From: Streptomyces graminofaciens
Lineage (GTDB): Bacteria; Actinomycetota; Actinomycetes; Streptomycetales; Streptomycetaceae
Direction: 5' to 3'
Assembly: GCF_030294945.1 (NCBI RefSeq)
Contig: NZ_AP018448.1
Location: 8,528,501 to 8,592,500 of the forward strand
Length of the DNA stretch: 64,000 nt
In this document: positions 15,103-27,600 of the stretch, piece after piece
How positions within the stretch are numbered: position 1 is the first letter of the stretch
Layout: each line of letters begins with the position of its first letter
The notes under the pieces: model-generated
What the model saw: only the letters and a program-made list of their open reading frames with translations
Database searches by the model: none
What the model was told of the DNA's origin: nothing
Position numbers and translations under genes: made by a program

Positions 15103-17367
15103 GTGACCAACATCCCGGAGACCGGACGGACCCCACGGGTCCAGATCCGGCTCGTCATCATCCAGATCCTCGTCTTCTCCCTCCTCGGCACCCTGGGCGG
15201 CCGCCTCTGGTACCTCCAGATCCGCGAGGGCGACGCCTACGCCAAGGAGGCGTCGGGCAACCACGTCCAGCAGGTCGTGCAGCCCGCCGTACGCGGCTCG
15301 ATCCTCGACGCGCGCGGTGTGCCGATCGCCGACAACGAGACCCGTCTCGTCGTCTCCGCCTCCCGCACCGAGCTGCTGAAGATGGCCGACGACGGCAAGG
15401 GCGTCCTCACCAAGCTCGCCGGCGTCCTGGGCATGAAGCCCAAGGAGGTCATGGACAAGGTCCGGCTGTGCGACTCCGAGACCCCGCAGCCCTGCTGGAA
15501 CGGCTCGCCCTACCAGCCGATCCCCATCACCGACGAGGCCACCGCCAAGCAGGCCCTCCAGATCCGCGAGCGCTCCGAGGACTTCCCCGGCATCACCGCC
15601 GAGCCCCAGGCCGTACGGCGCTACGCCAGCCCCGGCGGCGCCAACACCGCGCAGGTGCTGGGCTATCTCTCGCCCGTCACCGACGAGGAGATCACCAAGG
15701 CGCAGGACACCGACTCGCCGTATCTGCGCTCCGACCAGGTCGGCCGCTCCGGCCTGGAGCGGGAGTACGACAAGGAGCTGCGCGGCAAGGCCGGCGTCAC
15801 CCGGTACGAGGTCGACAACCTCGGCCGCGTCATCGGCGAGGCCGAGGCCGACCCGGCCGAGCCCGGCGCCAACCTCGTCACCAGCATCGACTCCCGCGTG
15901 CAGCGCATCGCCGAGTACGAGCTGAACGAGGCGATGATCGAGGCCCGCAAGCAGGTCGACCGGAACACGGGGACGAACTACAAGGCGGACTCCGGCGCCA
16001 TCGTCGTGATGGAGGCCAAGACCGGCCGCGTCGTCGCCATGGCCTCCAACCCTGACTACGACCCGAACGCCTGGGTCGGCGGCATCTCCGCCAAGGACTA
16101 CGCCAGGCTCACCGGCAAGAAGTCCAACTACCCGCTGCTGAACCGCGCGATCCAGGGCCAGTCGGCCCCCGGCTCCATCTTCAAGGTGGTCCCGACGGCC
16201 GCCGCGGTGAACGCGGGCTACTCCTTCGGCGGCCCCTACGAGTGCTCCAGTTCGTACTCGATCGGCGGCCAGGTCTTCAAGAACTTCGAGTCCAAGGGGT
16301 ACGGCCCGATCAGCCTCGGCCGCGCCCTGGAGGTCTCCTGCGACACGGTCTTCTACCGCCTCTCCCACGAGGAGTGGAAGCGCGACGGCGGCATCAACCC
16401 GAAGAAGAACACCAAGGACTGGTTCTACAAGACCGCCCACCAGTTCGGCCTCGGCGCCGAGACCGGCATCGACCTGCCCAACGAGGTCACCGGCCGCATC
16501 CCCGACCGCCAGTGGAAGCAGTCGTACTGGAAGGCCAACAAGGACGCCTGGTGCAAGTACGGCAAGAAGGGCGGGACGTACGCCGAACAGATCGCCTACG
16601 AGAACTGCCTCGAGGGCAACCGCATGCGCGCCGGTGACTCCGTCAACTTCTCCATCGGCCAGGGCGACACCCTCGTCACCCCCATCCAGATGGCCACCAT
16701 CTACGCGGCCATCTCCAACGGCGGCACGCTGTACGACCCCACGGTCGGCAAGGCCGTCGTCAGCGCCGACGGCAAGACGGTCCAGAAGATCGCGCCCAAG
16801 TCGCACGGCAAGCTGCCGATGACGCGGACGACCCGCGACGAGATAGACGAAGCCCTCGCGGGAGTCGCCACCCGCGGTACGGCCGCCTGGCGTTTCGGCG
16901 GCTGGCCGCAGGACGAGATCCCGATGCACGCCAAGACGGGTACGGCCGAGGTCTACGGCAAGCAGACGACCTCCTGGTTCGCCACGTACACCAAGGACTA
17001 CTCGGTCGTCATGACCATCTCCCAGGGTGGTACGGGCTCCGGCGCCTCGGCGCCCGCCGTGCGCAAGATCTACAACGCGCTCTACGGCATCTCCGAGGCA
17101 GGCAAGATCGACAAGAAGAAGGCGCTGCTCTACACCCCGCAGAAGGGCCTGCCGAAGATCGAGTCCGACGGCTCGATCGACGCTCCGAAGGTCGGGGAGT
17201 ACCCGCCGAAGAAGACCGCGGAGGAACTGGCGGCGGAGGAGGACATCCAGACGCTCGCCGCAGGCGATGTGGCGGCGATCGTCGGTACCCGTGGTGGCAG
17301 CGGCAACCGCGACGCACGCAGGCGCGGTGCCTGCCGCGGCAAGAGGCGGAGGACGAGGACCGTATGA
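15103..17367 (+). CDS. mrdA: class B penicillin-binding protein 2 (transpeptidase)
   Basis: 754 residues. It cross-links peptidoglycan together with RodA. After an N-terminal membrane helix (LVIIQILVFSLLGTLGGRLWY) come the PBP dimerisation domain (VVQPAVRGSILDARGVPIA) and the transpeptidase with active-site S358-I-F-K, S412-C-D and K611-T-G. An unusual Cys pair (LCDSETPQPCWN) lies in the dimerisation domain. The C-terminal tail of about 90 residues is charged. GTG 15103 follows GAGAGGGGGAG. The stop overlaps the rodA start as ATGA, implying translational coupling. Confidence 0.95.
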   Translation: MTNIPETGRTPRVQIRLVIIQILVFSLLGTLGGRLWYLQIREGDAYAKEASGNHVQQVVQPAVRGSILDARGVPIADNETRLVVSASRTELLKMADDGKGVLTKLAGVLGMKPKEVMDKVRLCDSETPQPCWNGSPYQPIPITDEATAKQALQIRERSEDFPGITAEPQAVRRYASPGGANTAQVLGYLSPVTDEEITKAQDTDSPYLRSDQVGRSGLEREYDKELRGKAGVTRYEVDNLGRVIGEAEADPAEPGANLVTSIDSRVQRIAEYELNEAMIEARKQVDRNTGTNYKADSGAIVVMEAKTGRVVAMASNPDYDPNAWVGGISAKDYARLTGKKSNYPLLNRAIQGQSAPGSIFKVVPTAAAVNAGYSFGGPYECSSSYSIGGQVFKNFESKGYGPISLGRALEVSCDTVFYRLSHEEWKRDGGINPKKNTKDWFYKTAHQFGLGAETGIDLPNEVTGRIPDRQWKQSYWKANKDAWCKYGKKGGTYAEQIAYENCLEGNRMRAGDSVNFSIGQGDTLVTPIQMATIYAAISNGGTLYDPTVGKAVVSADGKTVQKIAPKSHGKLPMTRTTRDEIDEALAGVATRGTAAWRFGGWPQDEIPMHAKTGTAEVYGKQTTSWFATYTKDYSVVMTISQGGTGSGASAPAVRKIYNALYGISEAGKIDKKKALLYTPQKGLPKIESDGSIDAPKVGEYPPKKTAEELAAEEDIQTLAAGDVAAIVGTRGGSGNRDARRRGACRGKRRRTRTV

Positions 17368-18560
17368 CCGGCAACAGCTTCTCCGTCTCCGGGTACGGGC
17401 CCGAACGCTCCGGCTGGACCCGCCTGTTCGCCCGTGACTCGCTCGCCCGCAGGCTCGACTGGCCGATACTGTTCTCGGCCATCGCGCTCTCGTTGATCGG
17501 CGCGGCCCTCGTCTACTCGGCGACCCGCAACCGCACCGAGCTCAACCAGGGCGACCCGTACTACTTCCTCTTCCGGCACCTGCTCAACACCGGCATCGGC
17601 TTCGCCCTGATGATCGGCACGGTCTGGCTCGGCCACCGCACCCTGCGCACGGCCGTCCCGATCCTCTACGGCCTGTCGGTGCTGCTGATCCTGGCGGTGC
17701 TGACCCCGCTCGGCGCGACCATCAACGGCGCCCACGCGTGGATCGTCATCGGCGGCGGCTTCTCGCTCCAGCCCTCCGAGTTCGTGAAGATCACGATCAT
17801 CCTCGGCATGGCGATGCTGCTCGCGGCCCGGGTCGACGCGGGCGACAAAACCCACCCCGACCACCGCACGGTCGTCCAGGCCCTCGGTCTCGCCGCCGTC
17901 CCGATAGTGATCGTCCTGCTCATGCCCGACCTCGGCTCGGTCATGGTCATGGTGGTCATCGTGCTCGGCGTGCTGCTCGCCTCCGGCGCCTCCAACCGCT
18001 GGATCTTCGGCCTCATCGGCACGGGCGCGCTCGGCGCGGTGCTGGTCTGGCAGCTCGGGGTGCTGGACGAGTACCAGATCAACCGCTTCGCCGCCTTCGC
18101 CAACCCGGAGCTGGACCCGGCCGGCGTCGGCTACAACACCAACCAGGCCCGTATCGCCATCGGCTCCGGCGGACTGCTCGGCACGGGCCTGTTCAAGGGC
18201 TCACAGACCACCGGCCAGTTCGTCCCCGAGCAGCAGACCGACTTCGTCTTCACGGTGGCGGGCGAGGAGCTGGGCTTCGTGGGCGCGGGTCTGATCATCC
18301 TGCTGCTGGGTGTCGTGCTCTGGCGCGCCTGCCGCATCGCCCGCGAGACGACCGAGCTGTACGGCACGATCGTCGCCGCCGGCATCATCGCCTGGTTCGC
18401 CTTCCAGGCCTTCGAGAACATCGGCATGACCCTCGGAATCATGCCGGTCGCGGGCCTGCCGCTGCCGTTCGTGTCGTACGGCGGGTCCTCGATGTTCGCG
18501 GTGTGGGTGGCGGTGGGGCTGTTGCAGTCGATCAGGGTGGAGCGCCCGATGTCGGCGTAG
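17364..18560 (+). CDS. rodA: RodA/FtsW SEDS-family peptidoglycan polymerase
   Basis: 398 residues with about ten membrane helices. SEDS proteins polymerise lipid II glycan chains and work with a class B PBP. Seen: LNTGIGFALMIGTVWLG, LTPLGATINGAHAWIVIGG, FSLQPSEFVKITIILGMA, the family motif QAxIAIGSGGLLGTGLFKGS with the QTDFVFTVAGEELGFVG stretch carrying the conserved Asp-Phe, and the GMTLGIMPVAGLPLPFVSYG signature. It is coupled to pbp2 by the four-base overlap. In Streptomyces this cluster is known to affect sporulation septa and spore wall. Confidence 0.96.
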   Translation: MTGNSFSVSGYGPERSGWTRLFARDSLARRLDWPILFSAIALSLIGAALVYSATRNRTELNQGDPYYFLFRHLLNTGIGFALMIGTVWLGHRTLRTAVPILYGLSVLLILAVLTPLGATINGAHAWIVIGGGFSLQPSEFVKITIILGMAMLLAARVDAGDKTHPDHRTVVQALGLAAVPIVIVLLMPDLGSVMVMVVIVLGVLLASGASNRWIFGLIGTGALGAVLVWQLGVLDEYQINRFAAFANPELDPAGVGYNTNQARIAIGSGGLLGTGLFKGSQTTGQFVPEQQTDFVFTVAGEELGFVGAGLIILLLGVVLWRACRIARETTELYGTIVAAGIIAWFAFQAFENIGMTLGIMPVAGLPLPFVSYGGSSMFAVWVAVGLLQSIRVERPMSA

Positions 18561-18644
18561 CCACAAGCCCAGGTGTACAGGAGGGAAACGCCAGGTATCG
18601 GCCGTTCGACCTGCTTGGGGCTGCCCAGGGAACGGATATCCGAC

Positions 18645-18650
18645 TAGATT
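18645..18650 (+). promoter_or_regulatory. -10 element of leaderless CYTH-CHAD promoter
   Basis: TAGATT ends six bases before the ATG at 18657, with no ribosome-binding site in between. Confidence 0.65.
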
Positions 18651-18656
18651 CAATTC

Positions 18657-20207
18657 ATGGCGGACACCAAGCGCGAGATCGAGCGTAAGTACGAGTCCGA
18701 CGAGAGCGGCCTGCCCGACCTGACCGGGGTGGCCGGGGTCGCCACGGTCCTGGACAAGGGTGTGGCCGAGCTCGACGCGGTCTACTACGACACCCCCGAC
18801 GAACGCCTCGCCGCCGCCGGGATCACTCTGCGCCGCCGCACCGGAGGCAGCGACGCGGGCTGGCACCTGAAGTTCCCCGTCTCCTCCGGCGTACGCGACG
18901 AGATCCGCGCCCCCCTCTCCGACGACCTGCCCCGCGACTTCGCGGGGCTCGTGCGTTCCCGGGTCCGGGAGGCCGAGCTGATCCCCCTGGTCCGCCTGCT
19001 CTCCTCCCGTGACGTCAGCGACCTGCTGGACGCGGACGGCACCCTCCTCGCCGAGGTCAGCGTGGACGCCGTGGTCGCCGAACGGCTCACCGATGGCGGC
19101 CGCACCGCCCAGTGGTCCGAGATCGAGGTCGAACTCGCCGACGACGGCGACCCGGCCTTCCTCACCAAGGTCGACAAGAAGCTCCGCAAGGCGGGCGTAC
19201 GGCCCTCGGAGTCCCCGTCCAAGCTGGCCAGGGCACTGCAGGAGACGGCGCCCAAGAAGGGCAAGAAGGTAAAGAAGGGCAAGAAGAGCAAGCAGGCCGG
19301 CCAGCGGGCCGAGGCCGCCGAGGAACCCGGCAAGCCCGTCACCCCCGCCGACCACGTCCTCGCCTACGTCCGCACCCAGCGCGACGCGATCGTCGACCTC
19401 GACCCCGCCGTCCGCCGTGACCTCTTCGACTCCGTGCACAGCATGCGCGTCGCCACCCGCCGCCTGCGCAGCACCTTCAAGTCGTTCGGCAAGGTCCTGG
19501 ACCGCACCGTCACCGACCCCATAGGCGACGAACTGAAGTGGCTGGCCGCCGAACTCGGCGTCGACCGCGACCAGGAGGTCCTGTCCGAACGCCTCACGGC
19601 CGCGCTCGACGACCTCACCGAAGGCCTGATCACCGGCCCGGTCCGCACCCGCCTGAGCACCTGGGCGCACTCCCGGGGCGCCGGCTCCCGGCAGCGACTC
19701 ATCGGCGTACTGGACGGAGAGCGGTATCTGGCGCTGCTTGAGTCCCTCGACGTCCTCATCGCCGACCCGCCGCTCGCCAAGGCCGCCGGGGGCGACCCGG
19801 AGAAGGTGCTCCGCAAGGCGGTGAAGCGCGACCTGGCCAAGGTGGAGGCCCTGATCGAGGAGGCCCTCGCTCAGCCACCCGGCCACGAGCGATCGACCGC
19901 CATGCACGAGGCCCGCAAGAAGGCCAAGCGCACCCGGTACGCGGCGGAGGCCGCCGCGCCCGTCCTCGGCAAACCGGCGGAGCACCTGGTCAAGGACATG
20001 AAGTCCCTCCAGACCCTCCTCGGCGACCACCAGGACAGCGTGATGGCCCGCGAGACCCTGCGTGACATCGCCTTCCAGGCCCACGAGGCGGGGGAGAGCG
20101 CCTTCACCTACGGGATCCTCTACGGGCGCGAGGAGCGGGCCGCCGCGGCCGGGGAGGACGAACTGCCCGGCGCGTGGGAGACGGTCAGGGCCAGGGTGGC
20201 CCTCTGA
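18657..20207 (+). CDS. CYTH and CHAD domain protein (polyphosphate/triphosphate-related)
   Basis: 516 residues. The N-terminal CYTH fold has the ExExK-type motif EIERKYES and alternating acidic/basic strands such as LKFPVSSGVRDEIRAPL; such enzymes hydrolyse inorganic or organic triphosphates. A Lys-rich linker (KKGKKVKKGKKSK, about residues 200-212) leads into a CHAD domain with conserved histidines, HSMRVATRRLRSTFKSF and HEARKKAKRTRYAAEA. CHAD domains bind polyphosphate. The pair suggests a polyphosphate-processing or polyphosphate-docking protein. It is transcribed separately from rodA through its own leaderless promoter. Confidence 0.88.
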   Translation: MADTKREIERKYESDESGLPDLTGVAGVATVLDKGVAELDAVYYDTPDERLAAAGITLRRRTGGSDAGWHLKFPVSSGVRDEIRAPLSDDLPRDFAGLVRSRVREAELIPLVRLLSSRDVSDLLDADGTLLAEVSVDAVVAERLTDGGRTAQWSEIEVELADDGDPAFLTKVDKKLRKAGVRPSESPSKLARALQETAPKKGKKVKKGKKSKQAGQRAEAAEEPGKPVTPADHVLAYVRTQRDAIVDLDPAVRRDLFDSVHSMRVATRRLRSTFKSFGKVLDRTVTDPIGDELKWLAAELGVDRDQEVLSERLTAALDDLTEGLITGPVRTRLSTWAHSRGAGSRQRLIGVLDGERYLALLESLDVLIADPPLAKAAGGDPEKVLRKAVKRDLAKVEALIEEALAQPPGHERSTAMHEARKKAKRTRYAAEAAAPVLGKPAEHLVKDMKSLQTLLGDHQDSVMARETLRDIAFQAHEAGESAFTYGILYGREERAAAAGEDELPGAWETVRARVAL

Positions 20208-20317
20208 GCCGAACGGGGGACAGGGGGGACGCCCTCGACGCGTACGAGTGGTACCTCCGGTCGCGTTAGGCTGGGTGGTCACCCCTGTCAGCTCATGCTC
20301 ACGAAGGTAACCCCGCG

Positions 20318-22243
<1,926 letters not shown>

Positions 22244-22283
22244 CCGAGGTAGGCCAGGAGTTCGAGTAACACCTTGGTGACGA

Positions 22284-22318
22284 CCAGGGCCCCCGCTGCA
22301 ACGGACGGGGGCCCTTGG
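22284..22318 (+). terminator. hairpin terminator after radical SAM gene
   Basis: agggcccccg (22286-22295) pairs with the cgggggccct at 22306-22315, flanked by complementary CC/GG. It overlaps the leader of the next gene, which may therefore rely on readthrough or a promoter close by. Confidence 0.65.
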
Positions 22319-22333
22319 TGTGTCTTGGTCTTC

Positions 22334-23509
22334 ATGGATCTCGAAAAGCCGCAGGCCGGGCCGCCCGCCAGGCCGCCCGGCGGCCCACCCTCCGGAGCGC
22401 CCGAGGGGTGCCTCGTCGTCGCCGTCCGGCTGCCGGTGCGGATCGTCGTGCTCGTGCTCGTCGTGCCGGTGCGGATCGTGTGGGACGCGCTGGTAGTCGT
22501 GGGGCGGTTCCTGCTGGACACCGTGCTGCGGCCGGTCGGGCGGGCGCTGCTGTGGGTCGCCCGGGCGGTGTTGGTGTGGCCGTGGGTGGCACTGTGGCGG
22601 TACGTCGTCGTGCCGGTCGGCAAGGCGCTGGCCTGGCTCGGGTACTGGCTGCTCGTGGTGCCGCTGGTGTGGCTGTACCGGTGGGTGCTGACACCGGTCG
22701 GGCATGCGATCACCTGGCTCGCGCGGGGTCTCTGGGCCGGATTGGTGTGGGCGGCCAAGGGCATCGGCGCCGGGCTCGTCTGGCTGTACACCTGGACGCT
22801 CGCGCCGCTCGGGCGCGGAGTCGCGTGGCTGGCCAGGTGGATCGGGCGGGGCATCGCGGCCGCGGGGCTCGGGGTGTTCACGGTCGTCGCCTGGCTCGTG
22901 CGATATCTGCTGGTCGCCCCGGCCGTCTGGCTCTACACCTACGCGCTGACGCCCCTCGGGCACGCGATCGCATGGGTGGCCGGCGGTGTCGTATGGCTCG
23001 TACGGATGATCTTCACGGGGATCGGGCTCGGCATCTACTGGACGCTGCGCGTGCTGCTCGTGCTGCCCGCCATCGCCCTCTGGCGCTGGGTGCTCGCGCC
23101 GGCCGGACGGTTCCTCGCCGTCGTCGGGCGGGAGATCTGGGACGCCCTCGGACACGCGTGGCGCGTCGCGGGCCGGATCTCGCTGGTCCTCGGGCGGGCC
23201 ATCGCGACCTTCTTCCGTTGGATCCTCGTCGAGCCCTCGCGCTGGGTGTACCGGACCGTCCTCACCCCCGCCGGCCATGTCGTACGGGACGTGATCTGGA
23301 AGCCCGCCACCGAGGTCGCCCGCGCTGTGGGGCGCGCCACCCGACAGGCCCTGGCCACGGCCCGCGAATCCGTACGGCAGGCACGTGCGAGCGTGCGGTG
23401 GGCGCTGTTCGGGAAGCCCGCGGAGCCGGAGCCGGTGGCCCGACGGGAACCGGGAGCCGCCGACACACGTACTCTTGGTAGCAGTACGACCGCTCTCACG
23501 AAGGACTGA
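22334..23509 (+). CDS. Trp-rich membrane protein made of internal repeats
   Basis: 391 residues from ATG 22334. After a Pro/Gly-rich start, about 290 residues consist of recurring units that resemble W-L-Y-x-W-x-L-x-P-x-G-(H/R)-x-(I/V)-x-W-(L/V)-A; clear copies are LVWLYRWVLTPVGHAITWLA, LVWLYTWTLAPLGRGVAWLA, AVWLYTYALTPLGHAIAWVA and IALWRWVLAPAGRFLAVVG, and a diverged RWVYRTVLTPAGHVVRD. Unit spacing is roughly 35-60 residues. The composition (Trp, Val, Leu, Gly, Arg) suggests amphipathic membrane-lying helices rather than ordinary transmembrane spans. The C-terminus is a soluble basic helix. I do not recognise a family; the gene sits between two radical-SAM-linked genes. Confidence 0.75.
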   Translation: MDLEKPQAGPPARPPGGPPSGAPEGCLVVAVRLPVRIVVLVLVVPVRIVWDALVVVGRFLLDTVLRPVGRALLWVARAVLVWPWVALWRYVVVPVGKALAWLGYWLLVVPLVWLYRWVLTPVGHAITWLARGLWAGLVWAAKGIGAGLVWLYTWTLAPLGRGVAWLARWIGRGIAAAGLGVFTVVAWLVRYLLVAPAVWLYTYALTPLGHAIAWVAGGVVWLVRMIFTGIGLGIYWTLRVLLVLPAIALWRWVLAPAGRFLAVVGREIWDALGHAWRVAGRISLVLGRAIATFFRWILVEPSRWVYRTVLTPAGHVVRDVIWKPATEVARAVGRATRQALATARESVRQARASVRWALFGKPAEPEPVARREPGAADTRTLGSSTTALTKD

Positions 23510-23557
23510 ACGACACTGGGCAAGCGACAGCCCGAAGGCCCGCCGCCCGCACCCGCG

Positions 23558-24355
23558 GTGCAGCGCATCCGACTGCGCTACACCAAGCGCGGCCGCCTCC
23601 GGTTCACCAGCCACCGTGATTTCCAGCGCGCCTTCGAGCGTGCGCTGCGCCGTGCCGAAGTGCCGATGGCGTACTCGGCGGGGTTCACGCCGCATCCGAA
23701 GGTGTCGTACGCCAATGCCGCACCCACCGGCACGGGCAGTGAGGCGGAGTATCTGGAGATCGCGCTCACCGACGCGCGCGACCCGGAGAAACTCAGGATC
23801 CTCCTCGACGAGTCGCTGCCCGCCGGGCTCGACGTCGTCGACGCGGTCGAGGCCCGCACCTCCGGCCTCGCCGACCGGCTCACGGCTTCCGTGTGGGAAC
23901 TGCGACTGGACGGCGTGGACCCGGCGGACGCCGAGCGCGCGGTCGCCGCGTTCAAGGCGGCGGACCTCGTCGAGGTCCAGCGCAGGACCAAGAACGGTGT
24001 ACGGACGTTCGACGCCCGTGCGGCCGTCGTCGACCTCGACATTCGCGACGGTGATGAGACGCACAGTCCACAGGCTGATAGGCCTAGCGACCAGCCCTGT
24101 GCGATACTGCGGCTGGTTGTTCGGCACGTGACGCCTGCCGTACGACCCGACGACGTCCTGTCCGGTCTTCGCGCCGTGGCCGACCTGGCGCCGCCGGTCC
24201 CCGCAGCGGTGACCAGGCTGGCGCAGGGGCTGTTCGATGAAGAGACCGGCACGGTGACCGACCCGCTCGCGCCCGACCGCGAGGCAGCAGCGGCCCTCAC
24301 AACGGCCGCTCCCACTGCCGCCGCGAAGGCGCCGGCGTCGGAAGGCCCCGCGTAG
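23558..24355 (+). CDS. DUF2344 / TIGR03936 radical SAM-linked protein
   Basis: 265 residues from GTG 23558. The core RIRLRYTKRGRLRFTSHRDF, RALRRAEVPMAYSAGFTPHP and LPAGLDVVDA is the signature of DUF2344, which in some bacteria is fused to the TIGR03960-type radical SAM protein found here at 20318. The same frame extends upstream as LGKRQPEGPPPAPA from a CTG at 23516 that has AAGGA ten bases before it, so the true start may be a non-standard codon upstream. The tail is Ala/Pro/Thr-rich. Likely role: partner or RNA-binding half of an uncharacterised radical SAM modification enzyme. Confidence 0.85.
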   Translation: MQRIRLRYTKRGRLRFTSHRDFQRAFERALRRAEVPMAYSAGFTPHPKVSYANAAPTGTGSEAEYLEIALTDARDPEKLRILLDESLPAGLDVVDAVEARTSGLADRLTASVWELRLDGVDPADAERAVAAFKAADLVEVQRRTKNGVRTFDARAAVVDLDIRDGDETHSPQADRPSDQPCAILRLVVRHVTPAVRPDDVLSGLRAVADLAPPVPAAVTRLAQGLFDEETGTVTDPLAPDREAAAALTTAAPTAAAKAPASEGPA

Positions 24356-24605
24356 GGACGAAACGTCGTAGCGCCGCCCTCGTATCCGGGAGCCACCTGG
24401 GTCGGGCAGCGCACCGACCACAAGACTTTCGCCAGGCCAATACGCAACATGGCGTATCGGAACCGGCGAGACAGGACACAGAGAGCTCCCGTGCGGCGCC
24501 CGCGCCCCGGACGGCGGCAGTCGCGCATCGCGCGAGCCGCGGACGTCACCGGCTGATCGCCGGACCAGGCGCGGCGCCCGGGAGCCTGACGGGAGAAACG
24601 CCCGC

Positions 24606-27600
24606 ATGCTCGAACCGACCGAACCCACAGAGTCCGCTCAGGGCTCCGAACACAACACGCCGAGCGACACCCTGCCGCCGCGCCGCCGCCGTCGCGCCGC
24701 GTCGCGCCCGGCGGGACCGCCCACGGCCGAGGCCGAGGCCACTGCCGAGACCGTCGCGCCGGCCATACCGGCCGCCCAGTCCGAGGACCTCGTGACGAAC
24801 GAGGCGGACGAGGCCGTAGAGGTCGAGGAGACCGAAGAGGTCGTGGCCGAGGCGCCCGCCCCCGTCGAGGAGGCCGCGCCCGCCGGGCGTACGCGCCGTC
24901 GTGCGACGCGCCGGGCGTCCGCACCGGCCGGTGCGCCGAAGGAGGCGGAGGCCGCCGAGGTCGTCGAGACCGTGGCGCCGGTCGCCGCCGCCGAGACCGT
25001 CGCTTCTGCCGCGGAGCCCGCCCCCGTCGAGGAGGCCGCCCCCGCCGCTCGTACGCGTCGTCGTGCGACCCGTCGTGCGTCGGCGCCCGCCGGTGCGCCC
25101 AAGGCGGCCGAGACCGTCGAGTCCACCGAGGCCGTCGAAGTGGCCGAGGCCGTCGTCGAGGCGCCCGCTGCCGAGGCCGCGCCGGTCGAGGAGGCAGCCC
25201 CGGCTGCTCGTACGCGTCGTCGTGCCACCCGCCGTGCGGCCGCGCCCGCCGGTGAGCCGAAGGCCGCCGAGGCCGTGGAGGAGGACGTTCCGGTGGCTGA
25301 AGAGACTGCCGTGCCGGTCGAGGCGGCCGAGGTCGCCGAGGACGTGGCCGAAGACGCCGCCCCGCGTCGTACGCGTCGGCGTGCCACGCGCCGGGTCTCC
25401 GCGCCCGCCGGTGAGCCCGAGAGCGCCGCCGTCGCGGAGGAGCCCGTGGCGGAGCCCGCCGCTCCCGCTGTCGCCGCCGCGCCGGCCGTCGAGGACGAGG
25501 AGGCCGCGCCGCGCCGTGCCCGCAGGCGGGTCGCCACCCGCAAGGCCGCCGGTGGTTTCTCCGCGCCCGCCGCGCCGGTCGCCGAGGAGGCCCCGGCCCG
25601 GCCCGCGCGGCCCGCCGTGGCCGTGTTCCAGGCGCCCGTCTTCACCGAGCCGATGTTCCAGACGCCCGAGCGCGCCGCCGCCCAGGCCGCGGCAGAGGCG
25701 GAGGAGGCCACGGAGGTCGTCGAGGCTCCCGAGGCCGCCCAGCCCGCACGGTTCGGTGGGTACGGCGAGGAGGAGACCGGCGGATCGCGTCGTCGCCGTC
25801 GCCGTCGGGGCGAGCCCGCCGAGGCGGAGCCCGTGGCCGCCGCCGTGACCGTCGACGAGGTCGAGGAGACCGACGAGGCGGAGGACATCGAGGAGACGGA
25901 CGAGTCTTTCGAGGCCGAGGAGTCCGCCGAGGGCGACGAGTTCGGCGAGGAGGAGTCCACCGGGTCGCGTCGTCGCCGTCGCCGGGGCGGCCGTCGCCGT
26001 CGCCGGGGCGAGTCCGCCGAGGCCGGTGAGGGCGAGGAGTTCGCCGCCGAGCAGGCCGCGCAGGACGCCGAGGACGCCGCCGAGCAGGCGGAGGAGGACG
26101 CCGAGGACGAGGCGGACGAGCGCGAGGACGCCGGTGGGTCCGGCTCCAGCAGCAGCCGCCGTCGCCGTCGCCGTCGTCGTCGCGCCGGTGACTCGGGCAC
26201 CGAGGCCGAGGCCGCGTCCGACGACCCCGAGCGCACGGTCGTCAAGGTCCGCGAGCCCCGCCCGAAGGCGGAGCCCTCCGACGAGGTGCAGTCCATCAAG
26301 GGCTCGACCCGTCTGGAGGCCAAGAAGCAGCGCCGCCGCGAGGGCCGCGAGCAGGGCCGCCGCCGCGTTCCGATCATCACCGAGGCCGAGTTCCTGGCCC
26401 GCCGCGAGGCCGTCGAGCGCGTCATGGTCGTCCGGCAGAGCGGCGAGCGCACCCAGATCGGCGTCCTCGAGGACAACGTGCTCGTCGAGCACTACGTCAA
26501 CAAGGAGCAGTCGACCTCGTACGTCGGCAACGTCTACCTGGGCAAGGTCCAGAACGTGCTGCCCTCGATGGAGGCCGCCTTCATCGACATCGGCAAGGGC
26601 CGCAACGCCGTCCTGTACGCCGGTGAGGTCAACTTCGAGGCGCTGGGCATGGCCAACGGGCCGCGGCGCATCGAGTCCGCGCTGAAGTCCGGGCAGTCCG
26701 TCCTCGTGCAGGTCACCAAGGACCCGATCGGGCACAAGGGCGCCCGTCTGACCAGCCAGGTGTCGCTGCCGGGCCGCTACCTCGTGTACGTCCCCGAGGG
26801 CTCGATGACCGGCATCAGCCGCAAGCTGCCCGACACCGAGCGGGCCCGGCTGAAGACCATCCTCAAGAAGATCGTCCCCGAGGACGCGGGCGTCATCGTG
26901 CGCACCGCCGCCGAGGGCGCGAGCGAGGACGAGCTGCGCCGGGATGTCGAGCGGCTCCAGGAGCAGTGGGAGGACATCCAGAAGAAGGCGAAGAGCGGCA
27001 ACGCACCGACGCTGCTCTACGGCGAGCCGGACATGACCGTCCGTGTCGTCCGCGACATCTTCAACGAGGACTTCACCAAGGTCATCGTGAGCGGCGACGA
27101 GGCGTGGGAGACCATCCACGGATATGTCTCGCACGTCGCGCCCGACCTCGCCGAGCGGCTGTCGAAGTGGACCTCCGAGGTCGACGTCTTCGCGACGTAC
27201 CGGATCGACGAGCAGCTCGCCAAGGCGCTGGACCGCAAGGTCTGGCTGCCCAGCGGCGGTTCGCTGGTGATCGACAAGACCGAGGCCATGATCGTGGTCG
27301 ACGTCAACACCGGCAAGTTCACCGGCCAGGGCGGCAACCTCGAGGAGACGGTCACCAGGAACAACCTGGAGGCGGCCGAGGAGATCGTGCGCCAGCTGCG
27401 GCTGCGCGACCTCGGCGGCATCGTCGTCATCGACTTCATCGACATGGTTCTGGAGTCCAACAGGGATCTGGTGCTGCGGCGCCTCCTGGAGTGCCTGGGA
27501 CGCGACCGTACGAAGCACCAGGTCGCCGAGGTCACGTCGCTGGGCCTGGTCCAGATGACCCGCAAGCGGGTCGGGCAGGGGCTGCTGGAGTCGTTCTCCG

